Below, piece after piece: positions 8,863 to 17,714 of a stretch of 45,287 bases of DNA. Position 1 is the stretch's first letter; each line of letters starts with the position of its first letter. Source of the stretch: Pirellulales bacterium (GTDB taxonomy: Bacteria; Planctomycetota; Planctomycetia; Pirellulales; JADZDJ01); assembly GCA_020851115.1 (NCBI GenBank), contig JADZDJ010000140.1, forward strand, positions 1 through 45,287, read 5' to 3'. The notes under the pieces are model-generated. The model had not been told where the DNA came from. It made no database searches and saw only the letters and a program-made list of their open reading frames with translations. A program made the position numbers and the translations under genes.

Positions 8863-10662
8863 ATGATTCGTTCTTTGTTCGTGGTGGCGGCTTTCATTGC
8901 TCCGACTGTCGCGGAGGCGACCAAAGTTGCCAGCGCAGCCACTTCGAGCGACAGCCCCCAGATAAACCTCGGCAAGCAGCCGGCCGAAGCAAAGGGCTTG
9001 CTTTCCGGCGTGCCGGGCTACAAAAAGTACGCCTCCGAAGTGGTCGGAATTGGCGAAAACGATTGGGGCCAATGGGGTGGCTCGTCGCTGCGAAACAACG
9101 TGCCTCAAGCCGCCAATCTACCTGTCCAGTGGAATCCTGGCGCGATTGATTTCGACACTGGCGTTTGGAAGAAGGACACGGCAGAAAATATTAAATGGGC
9201 GGCGCCGCTCGGTTCGCAAAGCTACGGCAATCCGGTTGTCGCCAATGGAAAGGCATTCGTCGGCAGCAATAACGGGGCTGCCCATCTAAAGCGATATCCC
9301 GCCGAAGTCGATCTGGGCACATTGCTTTGTTTCGATGAAAAAACGGGCGAATTCCTTTGGCAAGACAGCAGCGAAAAGCTGCCTACGGGACGAGTTCACG
9401 ATTGGCCGCTGCAGGGCATCTGCTGCGCGCCGTTCGTTGAGGGGGATCGGCTGTGGTATGTCACCAGTCGCGGCGAAGTGAAATGCCTCGACACCGAGGG
9501 CTTTTACGACTCCGAAAATGATGGCCCCGTGACGAACGAAAGGGAAACTGCCCTAACAAAGAAGCTCGACGCCGCTTGGGAAGAAAAGAAAGAAGCCGAT
9601 GTCGTCTGGGTGCTCGACATGATGAAGCAGCTCGGCGTTTCGCAGCACAACATGTGTAGTTGCTCGATCACGGCCGCCGGCGACGTGTTGTTCATCAACA
9701 CCTCCAACGGCGTCGACGAGGCACACATCAATTTGCCAGCGCCCAGTGCGCCGTCTTTCATCGCCGTCGAGAAGAAAACCGGCAAAGTTCTTTGGACCGA
9801 TAACTCGCCTGGCAAGAATGTGCTACACGGCCAATGGTCGTCCCCTGCCTATGCGATCCTCGGTGGGGTTCCGCAGATTCTGTTTGGCGCCGGCGATGGC
9901 TATCTCTACAGCTTCGACCCGCGCGGCGACGGCAACGGCAAGACAAAAATTCTTTGGAAGTTCGATTGCAATCCCAAGAAATCGAAATATGTGCTCGGCG
10001 GCAGAGCCGATCGAAACCACCTGATCGGCACTCCCGTGGTCTACGATGGGCTGGTTTACATTGCCGTTGGCGAAGATCCCGAACACGGCGAAGGCGTTGG
10101 GCACTTGTGGTGCATCGATCCCAAGCATCGTGGCGACGCCAGCCCCGAACTGGTGTTCAACAGCAGCGACCCCAGCAAGCCGATTCCCCACAAGCGCAAT
10201 CAGGCCTGCGTGGCCGCAGACGGCGATTTCACGCGAGCCAACCCCAATTCCGCCGCCGTCTGGCACTACGAAGGCCAAGACACTACGGGCGACGGCAAAC
10301 TGGGCGAGTTCGAAGAGCAAATGCATCGCACCTGCGGCACGGCGGCTATTAAGGACGACATCCTTTACATCGCCGACTTCAGCGGTCTGATGCATTGCCT
10401 CGACGCCAAGACCGGAAAGCAGTATTGGACGCACGACATGTTGGCTGCTTGCTGGTCGTCTCCGCTCGTGGCCGATGGAAAGGTTTACATCGGCGATGAA
10501 GATGGTGAAGTCACAGTCTTTAAACACGGCAAGGAGAAAGAAATTATTGCGGAAATCAACATGGGAAGCAGCGTCTATAGTACGCCGATCGTCGCCAATG
10601 GCGTGCTGTTCGTTTCGAGTAAAAACCTGCTGTTTGCGATCGAAGCGCCACAGGAAAAATAA
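8863..10662 (+). CDS. Secreted PQQ-like beta-propeller protein
   Basis: 599 residues beginning with a signal peptide (MIRSLFVVAAFIAPTVAEA) and preceded by the ribosome binding site AGGAG. After a linker comes a WGQWGGSSLRNN motif, then PQQ-like propeller blades: TGEFLWQDSSE, TGKVLWTDNSPG, TGKQYWTHDM, with paired blade strands such as DGLVYIAVG and DGKVYIGDED. A calcium-binding-like segment, DTTGDGKLGEFEEQ, sits near residue 475. An insertion of about 60 residues rich in charged residues (EWEEKKEADVVWVLDMMKQLG type) separates two blades. This gene and its upstream neighbour form a two-gene operon of related proteins, probably an old duplication with later divergence. No enzymatic signature is evident. 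Confidence 0.84.
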   Translation: MIRSLFVVAAFIAPTVAEATKVASAATSSDSPQINLGKQPAEAKGLLSGVPGYKKYASEVVGIGENDWGQWGGSSLRNNVPQAANLPVQWNPGAIDFDTGVWKKDTAENIKWAAPLGSQSYGNPVVANGKAFVGSNNGAAHLKRYPAEVDLGTLLCFDEKTGEFLWQDSSEKLPTGRVHDWPLQGICCAPFVEGDRLWYVTSRGEVKCLDTEGFYDSENDGPVTNERETALTKKLDAAWEEKKEADVVWVLDMMKQLGVSQHNMCSCSITAAGDVLFINTSNGVDEAHINLPAPSAPSFIAVEKKTGKVLWTDNSPGKNVLHGQWSSPAYAILGGVPQILFGAGDGYLYSFDPRGDGNGKTKILWKFDCNPKKSKYVLGGRADRNHLIGTPVVYDGLVYIAVGEDPEHGEGVGHLWCIDPKHRGDASPELVFNSSDPSKPIPHKRNQACVAADGDFTRANPNSAAVWHYEGQDTTGDGKLGEFEEQMHRTCGTAAIKDDILYIADFSGLMHCLDAKTGKQYWTHDMLAACWSSPLVADGKVYIGDEDGEVTVFKHGKEKEIIAEINMGSSVYSTPIVANGVLFVSSKNLLFAIEAPQEK

Positions 10663-10764
10663 TCCGCCGCCAGATGCTCATGACGCTCTTCTGAGAGAAT
10701 GAAGCGGGGCGGATGCTGTTCCCGAAGATCGGCCTTTACGGCGGAACGTGAAAAATTCGCTTCA

Positions 10765-11829
10765 TCAGCCGCTATTCAATTCCAGCAGCCGTTGCAAGTC
10801 CGCCGGCCGATTTGTCGCCGTTATCTTGCAGCGGAAGGTGCGGCGTTCACCGGGTTCTAAATACTGCTGCCAGCCGCGCTCGATGTCTTTCGAGCGGCCT
10901 TCGACGCCAACACTGGTCGGCTCCAGCGCACCAACATACGATCCTCCAGGGCCCCAGTGCTGCCAATGCACCATACGGGGAAAATCGTTGCGATTGAATT
11001 CGATGCTCAAGCCCATGCCGCGCTGGCGGTTGATCAAGCCTACGATCGCGTTTCCGGCGGCATCATAATCGGGCTGGATCATGCAGCAATATTCGCCGCT
11101 TCCGCAATGGGCAGCCAAAGGTTGCGGCGCGGTGCGATAGTCGCGTCCCTCCTGGAACCAATCTACGCTGGCGCCAAGCGGCGTTACTTTTCCACGGTAG
11201 CAATAGGTGCTCGCTTCGGGCTCGAGCAACGGATAGCCGAAGTTAATATGGAAGAGCCACGACAGTGGAACACGCTGATTTCCACGGTTGACGAACTCAT
11301 CGACGACGAGAATCGCAGGCTCGCCTAGTTGGCTTGTGAGAGTACGGTGTAGTTCAATGTTGGGGCCAAAGACTCTCGCGGTTCGAACCAAGCCGGTGAT
11401 TCGCATTTCCCTGACGCCGCGCACGAGATCGGGATTCACGACCGATTCCAATACTGCCGCGGTGTTGGAATGTGTGCCGTGCAGTCCGTATTGCTCTCCG
11501 TTCTCTTCAAAGGGACCGCCGACATTCAACGGTCCACAGCTTACGAGCATGCCGCCATAGAAGCCGCGCAGCCACTCCAGCCCCTTTTGAAAGGCCGGCC
11601 GCGGTGCTGTCACCCCCGTTAGCGAATGCCACGTGAGCGATTGGCCGAGAAACTCCGCATCGGCAATGTCCAACCCGCGGTCGATGACCACTTTGTACCG
11701 CAATCCGCCGCCGGTATTGACCCAAGCGATTCGCACTCCACGGCCAGGGCCGTTGTCGAGTACGGAAGTTTCAATGCCGCCCAGTTGGGCGACGTTCATA
11801 ACCGGCAAATCGGTTTGGTTCGACATCAT
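10765..11829 (-). CDS. DUF4432 family protein (aldose 1-epimerase-like)
   Basis: 354 residues. The family adopts the galactose-mutarotase-like fold and is thought to act on sugars or sugar derivatives. Supporting stretches are VVIDRGLDIADAEFLGQSLTWHS near the N-terminus, YGLHGTHSNT near residue 120 with a likely active-site His, and LSWLFHINFGYPLLEPEA near 205. Two adjacent ATG codons at 11829 and 11826 fit the start (MMSNQTD), and the longer frame to 11880 adds residues without family likeness. It converges with the propeller operon (102 bp gap, no strong terminator seen). The precise substrate is unknown. Confidence 0.82.
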   Translation of the reverse strand: MMSNQTDLPVMNVAQLGGIETSVLDNGPGRGVRIAWVNTGGGLRYKVVIDRGLDIADAEFLGQSLTWHSLTGVTAPRPAFQKGLEWLRGFYGGMLVSCGPLNVGGPFEENGEQYGLHGTHSNTAAVLESVVNPDLVRGVREMRITGLVRTARVFGPNIELHRTLTSQLGEPAILVVDEFVNRGNQRVPLSWLFHINFGYPLLEPEASTYCYRGKVTPLGASVDWFQEGRDYRTAPQPLAAHCGSGEYCCMIQPDYDAAGNAIVGLINRQRGMGLSIEFNRNDFPRMVHWQHWGPGGSYVGALEPTSVGVEGRSKDIERGWQQYLEPGERRTFRCKITATNRPADLQRLLELNSG

Positions 11830-11922
11830 TGATTCTCGACATAGGGATGAAAGCAACTTATCCGACGCGATCAATAACATATCCGAAACCGCCGGCGCAT
11901 TTTAGAGGTTGAACCTTACAAC

Positions 11923-12492
11923 TCACAACCAACATTGCCGCCCACCGCCATCCGATTGGCGGCAAACAACTGGGCAGGAATTTTGGGCAACCCATAGAAA
12001 TAGGGGCGAGCGCTGCGGATTATCCGCAGACGTTACGCCGTCGTCTCGGCGACCCACGAAAACGCGTGCCTGCTCGCGTGGAGTTAACGAATCCCAAACC
12101 GGGTCGAAGACAGCCATCGCCTTGGCGACTTTGCGCTGGTCGACGATGCTACGGCTCAGGGTATTGACCTGCTCGCGAACCTCCGTCGCTCGTTGTTCCG
12201 CGCCTCGAATCCGCTCTTGGAGATCGGTCAGTCGAGCGGTCGAAGGCGTATTGTCTTCGCCAGGGGCGATCTGCTGGAGCAACGTGCGGACCTCGCCGTT
12301 CCAGCAGGCCAGTTCGCGTTCGAGCGTCTTTCGCTTGGCTTCCAGCGCGGCAACCTGCGTCTGCCCCTGACTGCGAGCCTGCGCCACGGTCTCGTAAAGT
12401 AGCGTCGGGTCGCGTCCAATGCACTTGATCTGATCGACGACGAACCGTTCGATTTCGCCGGCGGGAATCGACTTGGACGGCCATTTATGCAC
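11923..12492 (-). pseudogene. C-terminal remnant of a large serine recombinase
   Basis: The 189-codon frame matches only the distal part of resolvase/invertase-type large serine recombinases. It begins with a SIPAGEIERFVVDQI motif that normally follows the zinc-ribbon domain. It continues with a long coiled coil (ALEAKRKTLERELACWNG, then LQERIRGAEQRATEVREQV), and reaches FDPVWDSLTPREQARV, a family C-terminal signature. The catalytic serine domain and zinc ribbon are absent. After ARV the frame diverges from the expected LxxLVERVDYDG continuation, so the 3' end is also damaged. It is next to an ISAs1 transposase fragment, so this is a scar of a lost mobile element. Confidence 0.75.
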
Positions 12493-12596
12493 GGCAATCG
12501 CATCTAATCTTCCGGCACTATTGCAAGCGGCTTGAATAAAGCAAGGGGCCTTGCTTCGATTCCTTTGTGGGGCACCTATTTCACGGTGGGTTTTCG

Positions 12597-12680
12597 ATGT
12601 CTCAGCGGCTTGTGGCGGTTTTTTCCCAGTTTGAAAATCTTACCGATCCGCGGGTCGAGCGGACGCGCATGCATGGGCAA
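12597..12680 (+). pseudogene. N-terminal fragment of an ISAs1-family transposase
   Basis: Starting at ATG 12597 the frame reads about 27 residues including FENLTDPRVERTRMHG. This is the conserved N-terminal helix region of ISAs1/H-repeat-type transposases (family pattern: F-x-x-L-x-D-P-R-x-x-R-x-x-x-H). The expected hydrophobic LxDILVIALCAV helix never follows, and the frame runs into the 3' end of the DUF423 gene. Only the first few percent of the transposase remains. Confidence 0.6.
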
Positions 12681-12684
12681 CTTT

Positions 12685-13092
12685 TTACTCGGAGCGAGAT
12701 GCCGTCAGACAAACTGCCATCGCAACCCAACCAATGATTAGCGCCACTCCACCGGCGGGCACGAGCGCCCAGTGAAGCGTGATTCCCGTGAGTACAGGAA
12801 AGTAAAGGCATCCGCTGAACAGCAGTGTGCCAAGCACGAACATCCAGCCGGAAATCTGCATGCCACGCTGCGTGGATTGCCGCGCAATAACGCCCACAAG
12901 AATCAGACCCAGAGCATGATACATTTGATAGCGCACGCCGACTTCAAAATCGTGCAGCTTTTGGACGACAACCTCCGCCGCCAGCGCTTGCGAATCGAGC
13001 CGTTTCTTTAGCCCGTGCGCATGATACGCTCCTAGGCCAACCGCCGCCGCGGCCGAAATCGCCCCGAAAACCATCCAAATGCGAGGTGACAT
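12685..13092 (-). CDS. DUF423 family inner-membrane protein
   Basis: 135 residues with four predicted transmembrane helices. The first is WMVFGAISAAAAVGLGAYHAHG, whose GAxHAHGL motif is the family signature. Next come YQMYHALGLILVGVIA, then SGWMFVLGTLLFSGCLYF with the conserved F-S-G-x-L-Y, and finally a helix ending LIIGWVAMAV. Length and order match the YgdD/YwdK group, whose function is unknown. The start at ATG 13092 is set by the family; upstream in-frame codons encode a spacer repeat. The stop codon lies only a few bases from the ISAs1 fragment, so the insertion scar abuts the gene without truncating it. Confidence 0.9.
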   Translation of the reverse strand: MSPRIWMVFGAISAAAAVGLGAYHAHGLKKRLDSQALAAEVVVQKLHDFEVGVRYQMYHALGLILVGVIARQSTQRGMQISGWMFVLGTLLFSGCLYFPVLTGITLHWALVPAGGVALIIGWVAMAVCLTASRSE

Positions 13093-13102
13093 CTTCGTAG
13101 AA

Positions 13103-13159
13103 CAGGCATTTCTGTCTGCAAATAGAATGATCCTTCGGCAGGGCAAGCAGGAATGCCTG
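13103..13159. repeat. REP-like imperfect inverted repeat
   Basis: Arms 13103-13119 (CAGGCATTTCTGTCTGC) and 13143-13159 pair with about three mismatches across a 23-nt spacer. The element sits immediately upstream of the DUF423 start. The core GGCAGGCATTCCTGC on the minus strand looks like a dispersed intergenic repeat, but copy number cannot be judged from one window. Confidence 0.45.
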
Positions 13160-13277
13160 CCCCACCATGAGTAAAGCAAAAAAACCGCCGGCGGTCGATG
13201 CCTTGCGGCAAGCGAACCACCGGCGGCTCGGGGGGAACGGATATAAAATGCAAAACTCAAACTGCGGAATTAGGAAT

Positions 13278-13305
13278 CATTTTTCATTTTGCATTTCTTA
13301 TTTTC
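13278..13305. repeat. Heptamer-period array ending at the secretin stop codon
   Basis: Four successive 7-mers, CATTTTT, CATTTTG, CATTTCT and TATTTTC, occupy 13278-13305 and stop exactly where the secretin gene's stop codon begins on the minus strand. The tract is AT-rich compared with its surroundings. Confidence 0.5.
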
Positions 13306-16300
13306 TTACGGCGCTGGCGCCGTGCCTAACAGGTTCTCTTCTTCTTCTTCCTGAATGATGATTCGCGGCGTGACCATCATCATCAGGCTGCTGGTTGTGC
13401 GGCCGATCCCGACGTTGCGGAACAACCGGTTGACATAGGGCATTTTGCCCAAGATCGGCACGCCGCGCTCGCTGCGCCCTTCCGCCAATCGCTTAATGCC
13501 GCCCAGCAGTACGGTGCCGCCGTCGGGGACGCTGACCGTCGTGGTTACCGAGACGAACGAGAATTCCGGCAATTGCACGGTCGTGCCTGTGCTGGACGTC
13601 TCTTCCGCGTCGCTGGACGATTCTTCGTCGTCTCCCTTCTTGTCTTCCGACGAGCTTTTCTTCGTGGTCTTTGAGCCGTTGAACGTGAATTCTTCGACAT
13701 CGCCGATCTGGCTGAAAAACGGCACGACAGTGAGCCGTACGAACCGGCGGTTGTCCGATACGACGGCCTGAACCGTGAGCGCCGTTCCCTCGGAGAGTAC
13801 GACAATTACTGGCTGCTGGCCGACGGCAAAGTTGCCCACGACCGGCGTCACGCTGATCACAAACGGCCGCTGTGTTTGGTCGGAGACGGTCGCTTGTTGG
13901 CCATTGAACAGCGTTACCTTGGGCGCTTGGAGGATATTCGATCGGGTGTCACCTTGGGCGGCTTCGATGAGAAAAAACGCCTGGATGTCGCTCAAGATGG
14001 CGAAGCCGAACGTTGCCGCCCCGGCGCTCGACGGATCGAATCCGCCAAATGGCGGCAATGCATTGGCGAAGCTGTTTTGCCGGAATTGAATGTCCTGGTT
14101 CTGCGTGATCCTGTTGAGTGGATTCAATCCGACGACACGACTCGGACTGATACTGCCAAAGCCGGGCGGGCTGCCGGTGCCTCCCGTATCAAGGGTTGGT
14201 GTGACCGGCGATGTATTCGTCGCCAGGTTGGCGTCGAAGTCGAGCCCGATGCGTTCGAAGAATTCATCGCGGAGCGTAATAAACCGCACTTCGATAGTCA
14301 CTTGCAGATCTTGTAAACGCCGCAACTGGGTGAGCAGGTCGGCGATTTGTTCGTGAACTTCTTGCGTTTGACTGACAACCAGGCTGAGCGTCGTATCGAA
14401 GCCGTCGATTGTGCCAGGCCCGCCAAGCTCCGACCAGGTCGAGGTGGCGATCGTGCCGGTGATCAAGTCGATCAGCGGATCGAAGTCGGCTTGCGAGCCA
14501 CCTTGAAGGCCGCCCGGTCCGAAGGGAACGTTTTGTGGAACGCCGCTGGCCGGCGGGCCACCGCTGCCGATCGGCACGACACCCATGCCTGGCGCAACTT
14601 GGCCGAGGACGTTGGGATTGACGTGTCCCTTGCTGGACTGGTTTGACGCCAAATAAGGGGGCGAATTGGCGCCAAAGCCACCTCCCGTCGCGCCGGCGAA
14701 GCCCATCTGGCGATCGTACGCTTCGCGAAAGGCGGCGTTAATGCCTTCGCGTCCGTTGGGGGCGAAGTTGGGGATTGGAATCACCAGGTCGCCGACCGGA
14801 TAAACCACTTCGTAAAGCTGCCCGCGGCGTTGGTCTTCGGTCGTAATCTTCAGCACTTCGTCCTTGACGAGATATGTCAGGTGCAGCGGTTCCAAAATCA
14901 ACTTGAGTGCGCTCTTCAGCGAAATGTCTTGCGTCAGGTCGATATTGACCATGGTCGTGCTGGCGTCGACTCCTTCGGCCTTCAATCCTTCAGGGTCGAG
15001 ATATACCGGCACCTGGGCGATTTTACCCAGGTAGGCGACGACTTCCGACAAGGGACGCTCTTGAAACTTCAGCGACACCGGCGTACTCAATCGCTGCTCG
15101 ATTTCGATGTCTTTCTGAGTCTTGCGGAATTGACCATCCAGCTTTTGACGATATTTGCTGCGACGGAAGAATTCCCATTGATCGCGATCGCCATGCTTGT
15201 AATCGACGAACCCGGGAACGGCCGCTTCATCGACTTGCTCCATCGCCTGCCAAAAGCCATTTTCTTTGTCATCGCGAACTTGAGTGTTGCGGAAATTGCG
15301 TTCGTACATTCGGCCCATTGCGGTCAGTTGCACCGCCAGCGGGTTGTCGGGCATCAATTCGGCAGCCCGCTTGGCGACGGCTTGCGCTTCGGCAAATCGA
15401 CCTTCATCGCACAGCTTGTTGAAGTCGTCGACCATCTTGGCCAGCCGCGCATCGACTTCAACTCGGCGCTGCTGCATGCGTTCGTTTTCGCCTTCCACTT
15501 GGCGATTCTGCTCGTCCAGTTCGATTTGCGAGACGTTTTGCGTCATGTATTGCCGCAATTCGGCGATACTCATCTCGAGGCGGCGAATCAGTTGCTCGCG
15601 CGACGACTGATCGACGTCGCTTGCTGACGCGACTGTTTCTTTGGTGCGCTCGAGTAATTCGAGCGCCTGCTTCGGCTGCTTCTCACGCATGTCGCGCGCC
15701 TGCATCTGTTGCTTGTAGACTTCGGCGGAAAGTTTGCGCGTCGCGGCGCCGACGGTCGGGTTTTCGACGGCTGGCGGCACCGGGCCGGCGGCCGGAGCCG
15801 GCGCGGGAGCGGCATCGACCGGAGAGCCCAGGTTTTGCAAAAAGTCTTGCAACCGCTTACGTGTCACAGGATCGAGTTCAGCCTGGAAGGCGTAGGCTCG
15901 ACGAAACGCTTGCAATGCCTGATCGGCCTGCCCTTGCGACATGGCTTCGGTCCCTTTGCGGAACCATTTCAGGCCTTCGCCAGTGCCCGCCTCCGGAGTC
16001 GGTTCGGTCGGATCCATCGGCAGCGGCGAATCTGGCTGCGGAGCCGCGTTGGCCGGTTCTATGCTTGGTTCTGCGTCTTGAGCCAAACGAACACCGCCAG
16101 CAGCGCCGAGCAACGCTCCGTGGCCACCTGCATGCGTGATGCGCGAGGCATCGCGATCGGATCGATATAACGCCTGAGCGTTGGAACCGCGATCGCCTGC
16201 GGTCGAATGGTCGTTTTGCGGCGTGGCCCCGCGGCCATGTTTCCGTTTTTGAACGTCGAGTAGCACCATCCCTGGCCGATCGTCTTGAGGGCCATAAGCG

Positions 16301-17238
16301 CTATCTGACACGATTGGCATCGCTTGTCGAGCCATTTGTTCGGCCGTCGCCAGATCGCCCCGTTCCAGCGCGGCGCGAGCTTGTTTGGTCAGTTCGATCG
16401 CGCGGCGCTTTTCGACCGCGCTCTCCGCCTGGGTTGCATTGGGGGCCGCTCCCAACGAGGACGCGGGCGGACTCAGCATCGGAGGATTGCTTGCCATCTG
16501 CAATTTGCCTGCCGGTAGCGAATCGACGTTGGCAGTGCTTGGCAATGCATTCTCGGGCTGAACTTGAACGGGCTTGGCCGCCCCGTGGAGAGATTCCACC
16601 GGAAGCGGGATTGCCGCGTTGCCGGGTGCTGCGGCGTCATTCGCACCTTGTAGTGCCGTAGCATAGCGGTTGCCGACCAGCGAGAGATCTGCGTGGGCTC
16701 GCGGCAAAGGCTGCGCGGGCATCTCCGGCAGCACCTGACTGGGGCCAAGCGACGATTTCGATTCGCCTGAGCGCGGCGGGTTTAAATTCGGCGCCGCGAA
16801 TTGATTCGCAGGAATTGATTCAACGTTGCGAGCCATGAACGGATCGTGCGGCGCGTCTTTGCCGGCAGCTTTCGTCGAGTCGTAGGGCGCGGCCCGACGG
16901 CTGGGAAGCTGATTTTGCGTTCGCAGCTTGTCGAGCGTGGCACGGGCTTTTTTCGGCGTATCGCCCAAGTGCAACGGAGAGTATTTGATGTTCAGAGATT
17001 CGGCAGCGGCAATCCGCGCATTGGCGGTTTCCAGGTCTCCGTCCTGCATCGCCTGGCGAGCTTCGTGCAGATATTGCTCCGCAAGTTTGGCCGGAGACTT
17101 GCCTTCGTCTCCCAGGCTGGCGGCACCCAACAGCAGCGACAGCACTTCATCCTGAGAACCAGCCCATACGCCCAGCGGTGTGGCAAACGCCATGGCCGCC
17201 AATGCACTGGCTAACAATTTGGTCGTGGTCTTTCGCAC
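13306..17238 (-). CDS. Type IV pilus/type II secretion-like secretin (PilQ/GspD family)
   Basis: 1310 residues, about twice a typical secretin. A Sec signal peptide opens the protein (LLASALAAMAFATPLGVWAG). Tetratricopeptide-like or helical segments near residues 35-75 and 480-540 follow (GLKWFRKGTEAMSQGQADQA). A long Ala/Pro-rich and coiled-coil middle leads to an STN/N0-like domain near 710-790 (LKFQERPLSEVVAYLGKIAQVPVYLD). A Gly-rich loop is near 850-910. The secretin C-terminal domain covers about 1000-1295 (ILQAPKVTLFNGQQATV; VPDGGTVLLGGIK; VPILGKMPYVNRLF; MMMVTPRIIIQ). The start is GTG 17238, chosen for an ideal AAGGAGG five bases upstream. An acidic Ser/Lys insert (near 1183-1220) interrupts the barrel domain. 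It forms the outer-membrane channel and is the last gene of the PilM cluster, separated by a 476-bp gap that may carry its own promoter. Confidence 0.93.
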   Translation of the reverse strand: MRKTTTKLLASALAAMAFATPLGVWAGSQDEVLSLLLGAASLGDEGKSPAKLAEQYLHEARQAMQDGDLETANARIAAAESLNIKYSPLHLGDTPKKARATLDKLRTQNQLPSRRAAPYDSTKAAGKDAPHDPFMARNVESIPANQFAAPNLNPPRSGESKSSLGPSQVLPEMPAQPLPRAHADLSLVGNRYATALQGANDAAAPGNAAIPLPVESLHGAAKPVQVQPENALPSTANVDSLPAGKLQMASNPPMLSPPASSLGAAPNATQAESAVEKRRAIELTKQARAALERGDLATAEQMARQAMPIVSDSAYGPQDDRPGMVLLDVQKRKHGRGATPQNDHSTAGDRGSNAQALYRSDRDASRITHAGGHGALLGAAGGVRLAQDAEPSIEPANAAPQPDSPLPMDPTEPTPEAGTGEGLKWFRKGTEAMSQGQADQALQAFRRAYAFQAELDPVTRKRLQDFLQNLGSPVDAAPAPAPAAGPVPPAVENPTVGAATRKLSAEVYKQQMQARDMREKQPKQALELLERTKETVASASDVDQSSREQLIRRLEMSIAELRQYMTQNVSQIELDEQNRQVEGENERMQQRRVEVDARLAKMVDDFNKLCDEGRFAEAQAVAKRAAELMPDNPLAVQLTAMGRMYERNFRNTQVRDDKENGFWQAMEQVDEAAVPGFVDYKHGDRDQWEFFRRSKYRQKLDGQFRKTQKDIEIEQRLSTPVSLKFQERPLSEVVAYLGKIAQVPVYLDPEGLKAEGVDASTTMVNIDLTQDISLKSALKLILEPLHLTYLVKDEVLKITTEDQRRGQLYEVVYPVGDLVIPIPNFAPNGREGINAAFREAYDRQMGFAGATGGGFGANSPPYLASNQSSKGHVNPNVLGQVAPGMGVVPIGSGGPPASGVPQNVPFGPGGLQGGSQADFDPLIDLITGTIATSTWSELGGPGTIDGFDTTLSLVVSQTQEVHEQIADLLTQLRRLQDLQVTIEVRFITLRDEFFERIGLDFDANLATNTSPVTPTLDTGGTGSPPGFGSISPSRVVGLNPLNRITQNQDIQFRQNSFANALPPFGGFDPSSAGAATFGFAILSDIQAFFLIEAAQGDTRSNILQAPKVTLFNGQQATVSDQTQRPFVISVTPVVGNFAVGQQPVIVVLSEGTALTVQAVVSDNRRFVRLTVVPFFSQIGDVEEFTFNGSKTTKKSSSEDKKGDDEESSSDAEETSSTGTTVQLPEFSFVSVTTTVSVPDGGTVLLGGIKRLAEGRSERGVPILGKMPYVNRLFRNVGIGRTTSSLMMMVTPRIIIQEEEEENLLGTAPAP

Positions 17239-17489
17239 ACGATCCTCCTTGATCGAAACGCGCTCCGCCCCGATTTTGGCAAGCGACTTACGAGTGAAAA
17301 GTTTGTTCCATCTGGCGCGCTCGCCAGGAAAAACAGCGAGCGCTCGCACGACCGGCAGAAAGGAAAAGCCGTTGACCGAACGGCAGGCTCGCTTGTAGTC
17401 GATTCTTGCGAACCGCACCACAGCAATTCCGCGAATCCACGGTCGCAGCGTCACCCTCTCAGCCAGGAAACTGGCAGACGAGGGCGGGA

Positions 17490-17518
17490 TAAATACCTGC
17501 CATGAAAGCCGCGGTCAA
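17490..17518 (-). promoter_or_regulatory. Candidate promoter for the secretin gene
   Basis: On the minus strand TTGACC (17518-17513) is separated by 17 nt from TATTTA (17495-17490), about 250 bp upstream of the secretin GTG. The -10 is weak. The rest of the 476-bp spacer (17239-17714) holds no recognisable gene. Confidence 0.3.
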
Positions 17519-17714
17519 GGCCACTTCGCGCCGAGGAGAGAAAAATCCAGGAAATTCTGCAACGCTAGCGGACGGTAAAAGCAATTCCGCTAGGGCGCAA
17601 TCGATACATCGCATCCGATGAACGGCAGGTCGGCAATCTTTCCCCTTCCGAAATGTTCCGTGAGTTTTGTGCGATCGGCGACTAGAATTGCCGCTTCCGG
17701 GAAAGCCACCCGAT

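Noticed and set aside
14830-15627. Plus-strand frame of 265 codons inside the secretin gene
   Set aside because: It is antisense to well-conserved secretin motifs.
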